DNA of 64,000 nucleotides from an uncultured Oscillospiraceae bacterium (GCA_934464775.1 CAKSKG010000001.1:1-64000); one strand, 5' to 3'; counted from the first letter of the stretch, positions 42,626-52,276 are shown. Made by a program: numbers and translations. The notes: a model not told the origin generated them from the sequence alone.

Positions 42626-43810
42626 ATGGCAGATTTCGCTCTTTTCAACGCAAACAAGGAAAAGGTGATCTCCCGCTACGAGGAGCTTATCACACGCAAA
42701 AACAAGATTTCCGATGATTACAACGGGATTTATGACCGTTACGTAAACCCCGTTCTTACGGCAGCTCATACACCCTATATCTGGAAGTATGACATGAATC
42801 CCGAAACAAATCCCTATTTCATGGAGCGTCTCGGAATAAATGCTGTTCTCAACAGCGGCGCAATTTATCTCAACGGCAAGTATTGTCTGGTTGCCCGTGT
42901 TGAAGGCAATGACAGAAAGTCCTTCTTCGCAGTTGCGGAGAGCGACAACGGCATCGACAACTTCCGTTTCCGTGATTATCCCGTAAGACTTCCCGATACC
43001 GAGCCTGACGAGACAAACGTATATGATATGCGTCTCACACAGCACGAGGACGGTTGGATATACGGCGTGTTCTGCTCCGAGAGCAAGGACAAGACCTCTT
43101 CCGATCTTTCCGCAGCAACTGCACAGGCAGGCATCGTCCGCACAAAGGACCTTGAAAACTGGGAGCGTCTCCCCAACCTCAAGTCCAAGTCTCCCCAGCA
43201 GAGAAACGTTGTTCTCCACCCCGAATTCGTTGACGGCAAGTATGCGTTCTATACACGTCCTCAGGACGATTTCATTCAGACAGGCTCAGGCGGAGGTGTT
43301 TGCTTCGGACTCTGCGAGGATATCACAAATCCCGTTATCTGCACAGAGGAAGTCGTTATCTCTCCCCGTCAGTACCACACTATCACAGAGGTTAAGAACG
43401 GCGCAGGCGCTGTTCCCATTAAGACACCCAAGGGCTGGATACATATTGCTCACGGCGTAAGAAACACAGCCGCAGGTCTTCGCTATGTAATTTATGTTTT
43501 CGCAACAGATCTGAAGGATCCCTCCAAGCTTATCGCTTCTCCCTCGGGGCTTTTCATTGCCCCCCACGGCAGCGAGCGTGTGGGCGACGTTTCCAACGTT
43601 GCATTCACAAACGGCGCTATCGTTCGTGAAAACGGCGATGTTTACATCTATTATGCTTCCTCCGATACACGTGTTCATGTTGCAACAACAACTATCGAAA
43701 AGCTTATGGATTATACATTCAACACACCCTCCGATCCTCTGCGCTCCGTTGACTGCGTAAAGCAGCGCTGCGAGCTTATCTCAAAGAATCTGGAATACAT
43801 GGGCAAGTAA
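42626..43810 (+). CDS. GH130 phosphorylase, probably 4-O-beta-mannosylglucose phosphorylase
   Basis: A 394-residue cytosolic GH130 enzyme. These use phosphate to split beta-mannosides and release mannose 1-phosphate. The five-bladed propeller motifs and the N-terminal region NPVLTAAHTPYIWKYD with GINAVLNSGAI match the GH130_1 mannosylglucose phosphorylases known from R. albus and Bacteroides. With cellobiose 2-epimerase that enzyme completes mannan use; no epimerase or mannanase is in this window. ATG 42626 follows AAAGGA. Subfamily assignment rests on recognised sequence segments only. Confidence 0.88.
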   Translation: MADFALFNANKEKVISRYEELITRKNKISDDYNGIYDRYVNPVLTAAHTPYIWKYDMNPETNPYFMERLGINAVLNSGAIYLNGKYCLVARVEGNDRKSFFAVAESDNGIDNFRFRDYPVRLPDTEPDETNVYDMRLTQHEDGWIYGVFCSESKDKTSSDLSAATAQAGIVRTKDLENWERLPNLKSKSPQQRNVVLHPEFVDGKYAFYTRPQDDFIQTGSGGGVCFGLCEDITNPVICTEEVVISPRQYHTITEVKNGAGAVPIKTPKGWIHIAHGVRNTAAGLRYVIYVFATDLKDPSKLIASPSGLFIAPHGSERVGDVSNVAFTNGAIVRENGDVYIYYASSDTRVHVATTTIEKLMDYTFNTPSDPLRSVDCVKQRCELISKNLEYMGK

Positions 43811-43874
43811 TTTAATAACAAAAAATCGGCATTGATGCATGGAATATTTGTGCATATTTTCACGGTGTATTCTA

Positions 43875-43903
43875 TTGATAAAACCGAAAAAATATGCTAT
43901 AAT
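43875..43903 (+). promoter_or_regulatory. Promoter of tRNA-Ser(CGA)
   Basis: TTGATA (43875-43880) and TATAAT (43898-43903), 17-base spacer. Confidence 0.75.
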
Positions 43904-43961
43904 ATTCATGTTGTCAGTGTTGGCGTAATGTCAATACCGACGTGCATTCAATGCCGATCGT

Positions 43962-44049
43962 GGAGAGTTGTCCGAGTGGTCGAAGGTGCAGCACTCGAAA
44001 TGCTGTGTGGGTAAAACCACCCAGGGTTCGAATCCCTGACTCTCCGCCA
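43962..44049 (+). tRNA. tRNA-Ser (anticodon CGA)
   Basis: An 88-base class II tRNA with a long variable arm. The anticodon loop is CTCGAAA, anticodon CGA, reading UCG. T-arm GGTTCGAATCC and an encoded CCA are present. Confidence 0.96.
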
Positions 44050-44050
44050 T

Positions 44051-44087
44051 AGCTTCCGAAGCGTTTGTTTCGGAAGCTTTTTTATTT
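44051..44087 (+). terminator. Terminator of tRNA-Ser(CGA)
   Basis: AGCTTCCGAA/TTCGGAAGCT with an 8-base loop and six T. Confidence 0.9.
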
Positions 44088-44106
44088 GTATTTTCAGCCA
44101 TGTATA

Positions 44107-44143
44107 AAAAAGCAGATACCGTTTTTAGGCATCTGCTTTTCAT
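44107..44143 (-). terminator. Terminator of the hybrid histidine kinase gene
   Basis: On the minus strand AAAAGCAGAT/ATCTGCTTTT with a 13-base loop is followed by a short T-rich run. Confidence 0.75.
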
Positions 44144-44156
44144 TTTTATTGGATCA

Positions 44157-46679
44157 TTATAAAAGTTCTTTAAGAGTTTCGCACAGCACCGAAAGATCGG
44201 CAGGCTTTGCAAGATGTGCGTCCATTCCCGCCTGTGTAGTGCGGATAACGTCCTCGGAGAATGAATTTGCCGTAAGAGCGATTATCTTTACGGTTTTCGC
44301 ATCGGGTCTGTCAAGGGCACGTATCGCAGCGGCAGCCTCGCAGCCGTCCATTCTCGGCATCTGCATATCCATAAGGATAACATCAAACTCGTTGGGCTTG
44401 GAGCGCTCGAATATCTCAACAGCATTCTGTCCGTCATAGGCGGAAGTAACGATAGCGCCGTTCTCGGTAAGCAGTTCGCACATTATCTCACGGTTCAGCT
44501 CATTATCTTCTGCCTGCAAAATACGCAGATGACGCAGAACATCGCCGTCCTGCTTATCCTCCTTTTTATCGGGGACATCATCAACTGTTTTTACATTGCC
44601 CGGAGCAAACGGCAGAGTCACAACAAAGGAAGTTCCCTTTCCCGGCTCGCTCTCAACTGCGATCTGTCCGCCCTTTTGGGCAACAAGATTCTTTACGATA
44701 GCCATTCCCAGACCGCTTCCGTCCGATGACGATGTTCCGAATCGCTTTTCACGGGCAAACGGCTCGAAAAGCTTAGGCAGAAATTCCTTGGACATTCCGA
44801 TTCCCGTGTCCTCAATAACGAAAATATAATTCTTGTTGTTCTTTCCTGCCTGACGTACCATAAGCGATATCTTGTCACATTTATGAGTGAATTTCAGGGC
44901 ATTTGACAACAAATTCGTAAGTATCTGCACAAGCTTTGCCGAATCTCCTATAACCATTCGGTTCTCAACTTCTGTTTTCAGCTCAAACTCCTTGCCCTCG
45001 GCATCTGCCTGCTGACGGTAAGGTCTTGTACATAGTTCAAGCTCGTCGCAGATATCAAAGGTGCGCTTGTTGAAAGGCAGCTGATCCTGCTCCATTCTGG
45101 AAATATCAAGCACATTATTGATAAGGCTCAGCAGACTGCGGCTGGTAAAATCTATCTTTTTAAGATATTCACGGCGCTTATCGTCGGTGCAGTCGGGACG
45201 TGAAGCAAGCTCATTCATGCCTATGATTATATTCAGCGGCGTCCGCATATCATGACTTATATTGGCAATAAACTGCTTCTGGGATTTTTCGCCTGCATCT
45301 GCGGCAGCAAGGGCATTTTCCAGCAGCGCAGTATATTCAAGCTGCCTGTTCTTTTCATCGTCCACAAGCTTGAAGCTTATAACCGCCTCTTCCTTGTTAA
45401 GATTGTCGTCAAGAATAAGTGAAAGATGCACCCAGCGGTCCACACCGTCGATCTTTCGCTGAAAATCGCCGCCGAAGCCAGAAATGTTATTTTCCACCAG
45501 CTCACGTATCTGCTCCAGTGAAAAGCTCTCCAAAAAGCTTTCGGCAGTTTCCTGCTCCATAAAAACAGTACATTTATTCAGCAGCATATCATAGCTACCG
45601 TGCCTTGGCAGTATTTCCTTTACCTCGTCGGAGCCCTTGACCATTTCATATGTGCCCTTGGCAACATTCACACGATATATCGCATAGAACGAATTGCACA
45701 GCGCATGAACAGTATCGGCGGAATGCTTCAGGTTTTTGTTCAGCTTTGTATCATTGGCGATCGTGAAAGCAGAAACTACAACAAACAGCAGGAAAACGCC
45801 GATGTACCACCACACCACCGACGAAAGATTCCTGAAAAGCAGCGCCTTTGGAACTGTCATAACGCACAGCCAGCCATTGCTCATTTTATATGTATATGCC
45901 AAACGCTTGACGTTATCGGGGTCTATGACAACAAGATCGTCCTTTGCACGGTCACTGTCCGACATAAATCTTTTACTTATTGATTCAGCGTATGCTTCCG
46001 GCTGTTCTCCCGATATACTGAACGGCGTCTTGCAGTAAAGCAGCATACCTTCGGCATCAAAAAGATAATACGCCGATTCATCGGGCAGCTCAATACCTGC
46101 ATGAGTATACGCAAAAAGGCTTGCGCTCAGATTCAGCAGAATGCCGTTTCCAGTTTCGGGATCCACCTTCACCGCAATATGGATATACTTCTGCTCTTCC
46201 TCATCAGACAGAACATTGAGATAAACAATATCTCCGTTTGCTTTCATTGCCTTTTTATACCAATTTGATCCCGTATAATTATAGTTTGCGGTTTTATCGG
46301 TATAATTTGAAGATATCGTCCTGCCATCGTAAAGAGCATAAAATTCAAGATTAGTATACCCCGATGCGGCAGCGGAATCGGAGAAATATTTACGGAAAGC
46401 ATGGTCTATCTCATTCTGAGTCATTCCGTTTTCCTTAAAATCCTCCATGTATGACATACAAAGATTCATCAGCGTTTCAAAGGTGGCGATACTAAGCTCC
46501 TCATCATTTGAATAGCTTTCCACCAGATTATTTCCCAATTCAGCCGAATTTTTCTGCAAAGCACTGTATGTTCCGAAAAGCCCACAGACGGCAAAGACGA
46601 TTATAGCCGAAAAAAACAATATATTAAAAATAATATTCTGATTTATACGTTTGACGGTAGCATTAAAAAACTTGTCCAT
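44157..46679 (-). CDS. Membrane hybrid sensor histidine kinase with receiver domain
   Basis: An 840-residue receptor. A first membrane helix (about 15-38) and a second (about 285-305) bracket an extracellular Cache-like sensor domain. Then come a PAS-like segment (about 330-450), HisKA with phospho-acceptor FIANISHDMRTPLN (near 480), HATPase with NLLSNALKFTHK, DTGIGMS and GSGLGMAI, and a C-terminal receiver (about 715-835) with LRILQAEDNELN, phospho-Asp in VILMDMQMPRMDG and the Lys of HLAKPAD. Phosphate would pass from His to the attached receiver. No histidine phosphotransfer protein or response regulator is adjacent. The start at 46679 follows AAGGGG. Confidence 0.95.
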   Translation of the reverse strand: MDKFFNATVKRINQNIIFNILFFSAIIVFAVCGLFGTYSALQKNSAELGNNLVESYSNDEELSIATFETLMNLCMSYMEDFKENGMTQNEIDHAFRKYFSDSAAASGYTNLEFYALYDGRTISSNYTDKTANYNYTGSNWYKKAMKANGDIVYLNVLSDEEEQKYIHIAVKVDPETGNGILLNLSASLFAYTHAGIELPDESAYYLFDAEGMLLYCKTPFSISGEQPEAYAESISKRFMSDSDRAKDDLVVIDPDNVKRLAYTYKMSNGWLCVMTVPKALLFRNLSSVVWWYIGVFLLFVVVSAFTIANDTKLNKNLKHSADTVHALCNSFYAIYRVNVAKGTYEMVKGSDEVKEILPRHGSYDMLLNKCTVFMEQETAESFLESFSLEQIRELVENNISGFGGDFQRKIDGVDRWVHLSLILDDNLNKEEAVISFKLVDDEKNRQLEYTALLENALAAADAGEKSQKQFIANISHDMRTPLNIIIGMNELASRPDCTDDKRREYLKKIDFTSRSLLSLINNVLDISRMEQDQLPFNKRTFDICDELELCTRPYRQQADAEGKEFELKTEVENRMVIGDSAKLVQILTNLLSNALKFTHKCDKISLMVRQAGKNNKNYIFVIEDTGIGMSKEFLPKLFEPFAREKRFGTSSSDGSGLGMAIVKNLVAQKGGQIAVESEPGKGTSFVVTLPFAPGNVKTVDDVPDKKEDKQDGDVLRHLRILQAEDNELNREIMCELLTENGAIVTSAYDGQNAVEIFERSKPNEFDVILMDMQMPRMDGCEAAAAIRALDRPDAKTVKIIALTANSFSEDVIRTTQAGMDAHLAKPADLSVLCETLKELL

Positions 46680-46837
46680 TCACTGAACCCCTTTATATAA
46701 AATTGCTACTGAACAGCTACGCCTTCATTACTGTCTAAGCTATTATACCATATCTTTCGGGCAAATACAAGCAAATTAAATTCAAATATTTAAGTATTTA
46801 TCAGAACTTTTATTGTATTATTTTTACATCATCTGAA

Positions 46838-46877
46838 AATAAAAATGCGGCATATCGCATATGATATACCGCATTAT
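46838..46877 (-). terminator. Terminator of the surface-protein gene
   Basis: On the minus strand AATGCGGTATAT pairs with ATATGCCGCATT around 8 bases, followed by a T-rich tail. Confidence 0.8.
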
Positions 46878-46906
46878 ATTTGTTAGATTTTTGGTTTTTA
46901 TCCGAC

Positions 46907-48034
46907 TCAGTTTCTCTGCTTCTTTGCAGCAACAACAGTTGCGGCAGCTGTAAGAGCGGCAGCTACAACAGCGCCAACTGCAACAGCATCAAAATTATCG
47001 GAAGCAGCTTCGTCGGTCATGCCTGCGCCTGCTGCAACGTTCTCGAAGTCAACATTCTTGCCTGCTGTACCGTCGATAGAAGAATTGTTGTCTGTATCGG
47101 CTGTATCTGTGCTTCCTGCCGCTGCGGAGAATCCTGCTGCGGGAAGAGCCATGAAAGGAGAAGCATCGGGGATATCGTCATCTTCAACTACATCGTCGAT
47201 AACATCATCGGCTGTCTTGTTGCTGTAAAGCTTCAGAACAGTTGATGTAACGGAATCATCTGTAAGAACGAGATCATCATTGAGAACAACAAGCTTTACA
47301 ACTGCTGTATTGCCGGAAACTGTGATATCGTATGTATAATCAATACCGAGCTTGAGATCCTTTACATCGGACTTAACGAAAACTGCATTTGCAACAGCAT
47401 TGAAAAGATCGTTGCCGCTGAGATCAAGACCTGCTGCAAGACCTGTCCATGAATAAAGCTCAGCCTTTACGGAAGTCTTTACGGGAACATCGGGAACAAC
47501 GGGATCGGGTATAACGGGCTTATCATCATCATCGCCGGGTTTTACGGAGCCGCCTGCTGTGTATGTACCGTCTACCCATGTGCCGAGAAGCTCGGAACCG
47601 TTATAGAACTCGATAGATGTAAGTGAGAAAGCATTATCAACAGTAGTTGTTGCACCCCACTTTATCTGAAACCAGTTACCTGACATATCAAAATCAATGA
47701 CAGCTGTCTCACCAGCATCATTGAATTTATATTCAACATCACATGATGTTCCGCCAAAATTCTTGCTCACCCAACCCAGATCAGAGTTAACAACCAAAAG
47801 ACCGTTGTTCCAACCCCAGTTGAGGTCGTTTGCCTTAACTTTAAATCTGATCTTTGTTACATTTGTAGGATCAAGCTTGCCTGCAAACTCTGCCGATTCA
47901 TTGGTTGTAAATTCTTTTTGTGTCCACTCATTTGCAGGTGAAGAACCAAAATCAAATGCAAATGCGGATACGGAAGACATAGAAAGTGCGAGAGCGGCAG
48001 CTGCAATGGCAGCAATTGTCTTTTTAAACTTCAT
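46907..48034 (-). CDS. Surface-anchored protein with carbohydrate-binding-like N-terminal domain
   Basis: A 375-residue exported protein: signal peptide (to about 26), a Trp-rich beta domain (about 27-160, WNNGLLVVNSDLGWV, WFQIKWGATT) resembling carbohydrate-binding modules, an acidic Pro linker (PGDDDDKPVIPDPVVPDVP), a second beta domain (about 185-275), a low-complexity Asp/Thr/Ala spacer, and a C-terminal hydrophobic segment followed by KKQRN. That end resembles a membrane anchor or sorting-type tail, but no clear LPXTG-like motif precedes it. It may hold polysaccharide at the cell surface. No enzyme domain is visible. Confidence 0.75.
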   Translation of the reverse strand: MKFKKTIAAIAAAALALSMSSVSAFAFDFGSSPANEWTQKEFTTNESAEFAGKLDPTNVTKIRFKVKANDLNWGWNNGLLVVNSDLGWVSKNFGGTSCDVEYKFNDAGETAVIDFDMSGNWFQIKWGATTTVDNAFSLTSIEFYNGSELLGTWVDGTYTAGGSVKPGDDDDKPVIPDPVVPDVPVKTSVKAELYSWTGLAAGLDLSGNDLFNAVANAVFVKSDVKDLKLGIDYTYDITVSGNTAVVKLVVLNDDLVLTDDSVTSTVLKLYSNKTADDVIDDVVEDDDIPDASPFMALPAAGFSAAAGSTDTADTDNNSSIDGTAGKNVDFENVAAGAGMTDEAASDNFDAVAVGAVVAAALTAAATVVAAKKQRN

Positions 48035-48169
48035 AATAAATCTCTCCTTAAATATATTTTAAAAGCAATACATAGATACTCCAATATATGTTATTATAAT
48101 ATCATACTTTGTAATTGTTTTCAATAGTATTTTTATACAAATTTATCCCAACATTTTCACACAATGAAC

Positions 48170-48206
48170 AAAAAAGCGGCGGAACAACTGTGTATTCCGC
48201 CGCCGT
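48170..48206 (-). terminator. Terminator of the cellobiose phosphorylase gene
   Basis: On the minus strand GGCGGCGGAA pairs with TTCCGCCGC around a 10-base loop, followed by six T. Confidence 0.9.
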
Positions 48207-48227
48207 AAAGCTTATTTTATAGGTTTA

Positions 48228-50696
48228 TCAGCCCATAACGGCTACAACTTCGTGTACGCCGCTTGTTATGCCGCTGATAACGTTGCCGTCAACAGCCTTG
48301 CCGTCAACTGTGAGGGACTTGATTCCCTTGCAAACGTGATCGGGGTTCTCGATCTTGATGTTGAACTCTGCACCTCTGAACTTACGTGTAACAGAGTAGC
48401 CGTTCCACTCCTTGGGAATGGAGGGATCGATCTTCAGACCGTCGTAATCGGGAATGATACCGAGAATGTACTGGGAAATAGCAACGAAGTTCCAAGCTGC
48501 TGTACCTGTGAGCCAGCTGTTCTTTGCTTCGCCGAAACGCTTTGCGTCCTTGCCTGCGATCATCTGTGCGTATACATAAGGCTCGGTTCTGTGGAGCTGC
48601 TCGTCCTCCTGGAATGCGGGAGCGATTCTTGTGTAGTAATCGTAAGCAGCGTCACCCATGCCTGCATAAGCAGCGGCACACATGATCCATGCGTTGTTGT
48701 GGCAGAAGATACCTGCGTTCTCCTTGTATCCGCCGGGATATGTGGAGATCTCGCCGTACTCTACGATATATCTTGTGAATGCGGGGTTGTTCAGAACAAG
48801 ACCGTGCTTTGTGCCGAGATACTTCTCGATGCTTGCCATTGTCTTTTCTGTGTACTCCTTGCCGCCGATATCGGACATTACGCAGAAGCCCTGGGGTTCG
48901 ATAAAGATCTTGCCCTCTTCGTTCTCGTGGGAGCCGACCTTCTTGCCGTATGCATCATATGCACGGAGGAACCAGTCGCCGTCCCAGCCGTAGTCAACGA
49001 TAGCCTGCTTCATCTTGTCGATCTCAGCCTGTGCCTTGTCAGCCTCGGCATTGTCGCCCTTCTTGCGGCAGAGTGCAACGTACTCTGGTCCGATGTATGT
49101 GAACATACCTGCGATCATTACGGACTCGGCTGTCTGCTCGTTCAGGGGCTTGCCTGTCTCGGGATCAACTTCCTTTGCGATGTTGGAAGCTGTGTTCTGG
49201 AAGCTCTCGCCGGGTACACGGGAGAAGCAGTTCAGGTTAAGGCAGTCATTCCAGTCAGCACGGCCGATAAGGGGCAGACCGTGAGGACCCTTGTTATTTA
49301 CAACGTGGTAGAAGGATCTCTTCAGATGATCGAGGAGGGGCTGTGCAAGAGCGGGATCGTTCTTGTAGTCAACCATTTCATCGAGGATACCGAGGTCTCC
49401 TGTCTCCTTGATATATGCAGCTGTGGAAAGGATCATCCACAGGGGGTCATCGTTGAAGTTTGTGCCGGCAGCATCGTTGCCCTTCTTTGTAAGGGGCTGA
49501 TACTGGTGATAGTTTCCGCCGTCCTCAAGCTGTGTAGCAGCGATATCGAGGATTCTCTCTCTTGCTCTTTCGGGGATCTGGTGAACGAAGCCGAGAAGGT
49601 CCTGATTGGAGTCACGGAAGCCCATGCCCCTGCCGATGCCGCTCTCAAAGTAAGATGCGGAACGGGAAAGGTTGAATGTAACCATGCACTGATACTGGTT
49701 CCAGATATTTACCTGTCTGTTCAGCTTCTCGTCGGGAGAAGAAATTGTATACTTGGAAAGGAGATCGTCCCATGTTTCCTTCAGCTCTGCAAGAGCAGCG
49801 TCAGCCTTTTCGGCTGTATCGAACTTCTTCATCATCTCGTATGCACGGGACTTGTTCATGGAGCCGTCTGCATTGAACTTTTCGGAATAAGGATTCTCAA
49901 CATAGCCGAGAATGTAAACCAGCGTCTTGCTCTCGCCTGCTTCAAGAGTGATCTCCTTGCAGTGGGAAGCAACGGGTGACCAGCCGTCAGCAACGGAATT
50001 TGCGGGCTTGCCTTCCATAACTGTCTGAGGATTGTGGAAATCGTTGTAGATGCTGCCCATGAATGTCTCACGGTCGGTATCATAGCCGTCGATAGCCTCA
50101 TTTACAGTATAGAAAGCGAAATGGTTTCTTCTTTCCTTATATTCGGTCTTGTGGTAGATCGTGCTGCCTTCGATCTCAACTTCGCCTGTGTTGAAGTTTC
50201 TCTGGAAGTTTGTGGAGTCATCGTTTGCGTCCCAGAGGCACCACTCCAGGAATGAGAACAGCTTGAAAGTCTTCTTTTCGCTGCTTTCGTTCTTGAGAAC
50301 GACCTTCTGGATCTCGCCTGTGAAGTTCTGGGGAACGAAGAATGTAACCTCAGCGGAAAGACCGTTCTTCTTGCCCTTGATAATAGTATAGCCCATACCG
50401 TGGCGGCATACATATTCATCAAGGTCTGTCTTTACGGGCGACCAGCCGGGATTCCAGACTGTGCCGTTATCATTTATGTAGAAATAGCGTCCGCCTGCAT
50501 CTGCGGGAACGTTGTTGTAGCGGTAACGTGTGATTCTTGCAAGACGGGCGTCCTTATAGAAGCTGTAGCCGCCTGCTGTATTGGAAATAAGACTGAAAAA
50601 GTCCTGTGTGCCGAGATAATTTATCCAGGGATAAGGAGTTTTTGGTGAAGTAATGACATACTCTTTGTTCGCATCATCGAAGAAACCGAATTTCAT
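48228..50696 (-). CDS. cbp: Cellobiose phosphorylase (GH94)
   Basis: Splits cellobiose with phosphate to glucose 1-phosphate and glucose in the cytosol, saving ATP during cellulose use. The 822-residue length is that of family GH94 cellobiose phosphorylases. Recognised segments are MKFGFFDDANKEYVITSP, GRYFYINDNGTVWNPGW, ESGIGRGMGFRDSNQD, the catalytic Asp in IGRADWNDCLNLN, and RTEPYVYAQMIAG. There is no signal peptide. The start at 50696 follows AGAGG. The promoter contains a LacI-type operator and the leader a second palindrome, so it is probably sugar-inducible. Confidence 0.97.
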   Translation of the reverse strand: MKFGFFDDANKEYVITSPKTPYPWINYLGTQDFFSLISNTAGGYSFYKDARLARITRYRYNNVPADAGGRYFYINDNGTVWNPGWSPVKTDLDEYVCRHGMGYTIIKGKKNGLSAEVTFFVPQNFTGEIQKVVLKNESSEKKTFKLFSFLEWCLWDANDDSTNFQRNFNTGEVEIEGSTIYHKTEYKERRNHFAFYTVNEAIDGYDTDRETFMGSIYNDFHNPQTVMEGKPANSVADGWSPVASHCKEITLEAGESKTLVYILGYVENPYSEKFNADGSMNKSRAYEMMKKFDTAEKADAALAELKETWDDLLSKYTISSPDEKLNRQVNIWNQYQCMVTFNLSRSASYFESGIGRGMGFRDSNQDLLGFVHQIPERARERILDIAATQLEDGGNYHQYQPLTKKGNDAAGTNFNDDPLWMILSTAAYIKETGDLGILDEMVDYKNDPALAQPLLDHLKRSFYHVVNNKGPHGLPLIGRADWNDCLNLNCFSRVPGESFQNTASNIAKEVDPETGKPLNEQTAESVMIAGMFTYIGPEYVALCRKKGDNAEADKAQAEIDKMKQAIVDYGWDGDWFLRAYDAYGKKVGSHENEEGKIFIEPQGFCVMSDIGGKEYTEKTMASIEKYLGTKHGLVLNNPAFTRYIVEYGEISTYPGGYKENAGIFCHNNAWIMCAAAYAGMGDAAYDYYTRIAPAFQEDEQLHRTEPYVYAQMIAGKDAKRFGEAKNSWLTGTAAWNFVAISQYILGIIPDYDGLKIDPSIPKEWNGYSVTRKFRGAEFNIKIENPDHVCKGIKSLTVDGKAVDGNVISGITSGVHEVVAVMG

Positions 50697-50725
50697 TTAA
50701 CATACCTCTTTCTTAAAGTTATGAC

Positions 50726-50750
50726 CATACAGTTACAATATAACTGTATG
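50726..50750 (-). promoter_or_regulatory. Second operator palindrome in the GH94 leader
   Basis: CATACAGTTA and TAACTGTATG are perfect 10-bp arms around CAATA, 10 to 34 bases downstream of the -10 element. It could be a repressor site or an RNA hairpin before the Shine-Dalgarno site. The motif differs from the LacI-type site next to it. Confidence 0.65.
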
Positions 50751-50759
50751 CATATTTGC

Positions 50760-50789
50760 ATTATAACACATTTAAACGTTTAATATCAA
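50760..50789 (-). promoter_or_regulatory. GH94 promoter with LacI-type operator in the spacer
   Basis: On the minus strand TTGATA (50784-50789) and TATAAT (50760-50765) are 18 bases apart. The spacer begins with TTAAACGTTTAA (50772-50783), a perfect palindrome with the central CG typical of LacI/CcpA-family operators. Confidence 0.75.
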
Positions 50790-50860
50790 GAGATTTTTGT
50801 AACTTTGCACTCAAAATTTATTCAAACTTTTTTGTGCATTATTAACAAATTGTAATTTTT

Positions 50861-50905
50861 AAGGCAATACCCCACAAAGCCTGTGAAGTACTGCCTTAAA
50901 GCAGC
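50861..50905 (-). terminator. Hairpin after the NYN/PIN gene
   Basis: On the minus strand AAGGCAGTAC pairs with GTATTGCCTT around an inner imperfect stem. The T-run is weak. Confidence 0.5.
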
Positions 50906-50924
50906 AAATTCCAGTCCCCGGCGG

Positions 50925-52043
50925 TCATTCGGCGTCGGAGATCAGCTTGCGCATATTGGTATACTCCGACTTAATCTTGCGGTAGATATTGCCGCCGTGC
51001 TCCATGCCGTACATACTCATAAGGCTGCGGTAAAACGCCTGCTTTCCGTCCGATTTTCTGAGAGTGTCCGCAACACGCTCCGCCTCGTCAACGCTGACAA
51101 CTCCTGCCGCAAGGTCCATTATCCGCAGCACAAGCTGATCCGTGATAACGCCCTCCGCAGGCTGCACAACGGTATCCTCCGCCGCAGGCTCGGTCTTTGG
51201 CTCCGCAGCAGGCTTTGGCTCGGACTTTTTCTTTTCGGGTCTGCCTCTTTTCTTCTTGGGAGTAAGCACCTCGGTGAACTCGCCGTAATCTATAACTATC
51301 TTTTCAGGCTCCGCAGCAGCAGGCTTGTCCGCATTTTCGACCGTAACATCGGCAGCGGGAACGACAGTTTCGCTCTTTGCTTCGGGAACATCCTCCTCGG
51401 ACTTCTCGGAAGGATTCCTGCTGCCGAAAAGCTGTGGAACAGGCGGGATATTTGGAGCAGCCTGCGGTCTTTCGGGAACTTCGGGCACCTCATAGGTCAT
51501 AGCCTCGTCTGCGGCTGCGATAAAGTCAAAGCTCTTACCGTTTTCCGAATCGGGCGCATCGCCTGTCTCGCTCTTTACCACATCTCCTGCCGCCTCGCTG
51601 AGAACATATGCCTCATGCACCAGCTCATCATGAACAAGCTCGTTTTCCATATTTCTCGAACGGATATCCGCCATAGCCTTTGAGATATTGTTTGTGCGGC
51701 GTATGCCCGCATTTCCCGATTCCTCACGGCCGTTCCAGAAATTCTTGACGAAATCAAAGCCCATATCATTGCTTATAATATAGTATTCCATTTCGGCTCC
51801 CCTGCTGATAAAGTAGCCGAGATATGTGGCCAGCTGAAAATCAAGAGCATTTCTGCCGCCCGATGTTACAGGAAAATATTCCACCTTTGCTTTGCTCTTC
51901 ATAATATCCATGTGAGCGGCAAAAGTGAGGGAATTAGCCTTTACGGTATAGAATATGTATACCGAATCGTCCTCGGAAAGCTCGGTTATGCCAGCCAGCC
52001 CCGATGAATTGACATTTTCAAAATCAACAAGAAAACACGCCAT
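50925..52043 (-). CDS. NYN/PIN-like nuclease domain protein with AT-hook-like linker
   Basis: A 372-residue protein. The N-terminal 150 residues form a NYN (PIN-fold) domain with the acidic residues of a metal-dependent ribonuclease: FLVDFENVN, NALDFQLATYLG and ISNDMGFDFV. A long low-complexity linker rich in Glu, Pro, Ala and Lys (about 155-295) contains KKKRGRPEKKK near 263, an AT-hook-like motif. The last 75 residues form a helical domain that I do not recognise. A role in RNA cleavage is inferred from the fold; the basic linker suggests nucleic-acid binding. ATG 52043 follows CGGAGGTCA. It is a single gene between GH94 and tRNA-Pro. Confidence 0.8.
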   Translation of the reverse strand: MACFLVDFENVNSSGLAGITELSEDDSVYIFYTVKANSLTFAAHMDIMKSKAKVEYFPVTSGGRNALDFQLATYLGYFISRGAEMEYYIISNDMGFDFVKNFWNGREESGNAGIRRTNNISKAMADIRSRNMENELVHDELVHEAYVLSEAAGDVVKSETGDAPDSENGKSFDFIAAADEAMTYEVPEVPERPQAAPNIPPVPQLFGSRNPSEKSEEDVPEAKSETVVPAADVTVENADKPAAAEPEKIVIDYGEFTEVLTPKKKRGRPEKKKSEPKPAAEPKTEPAAEDTVVQPAEGVITDQLVLRIMDLAAGVVSVDEAERVADTLRKSDGKQAFYRSLMSMYGMEHGGNIYRKIKSEYTNMRKLISDAE

Positions 52044-52233
52044 AATATGACCTCCGTATATAATAAAGCTTCACGTTCATAAAAATACCATTTATATAAT
52101 AAATATAGCACAATGCCCTGCGGAATGTCAATCAAAAGCATGATGAATAAGAAAATTTTTTGCAAAGAAAGCACGCCAAAAGGCGGTTTCCAATGAATTT
52201 TCAAAAAAATCCGATTTTTTTTGCCAAAACCTC

Positions 52234-52262
52234 TTGACAAAACATATAAGACCTGCTATAAT
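52234..52262 (+). promoter_or_regulatory. Promoter of tRNA-Pro
   Basis: TTGACA (52234-52239) and TATAAT (52257-52262), 17-base spacer. Confidence 0.85.
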
Positions 52263-52276
52263 AGATTATGTTGTCA

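Noticed and set aside
48252..49979. 575-codon open frame on the plus strand
   Set aside because: It lies wholly antisense to the GH94 gene, whose protein matches its family end to end; the antisense product is Cys/Val/Leu-rich with no family likeness and no Shine-Dalgarno site.
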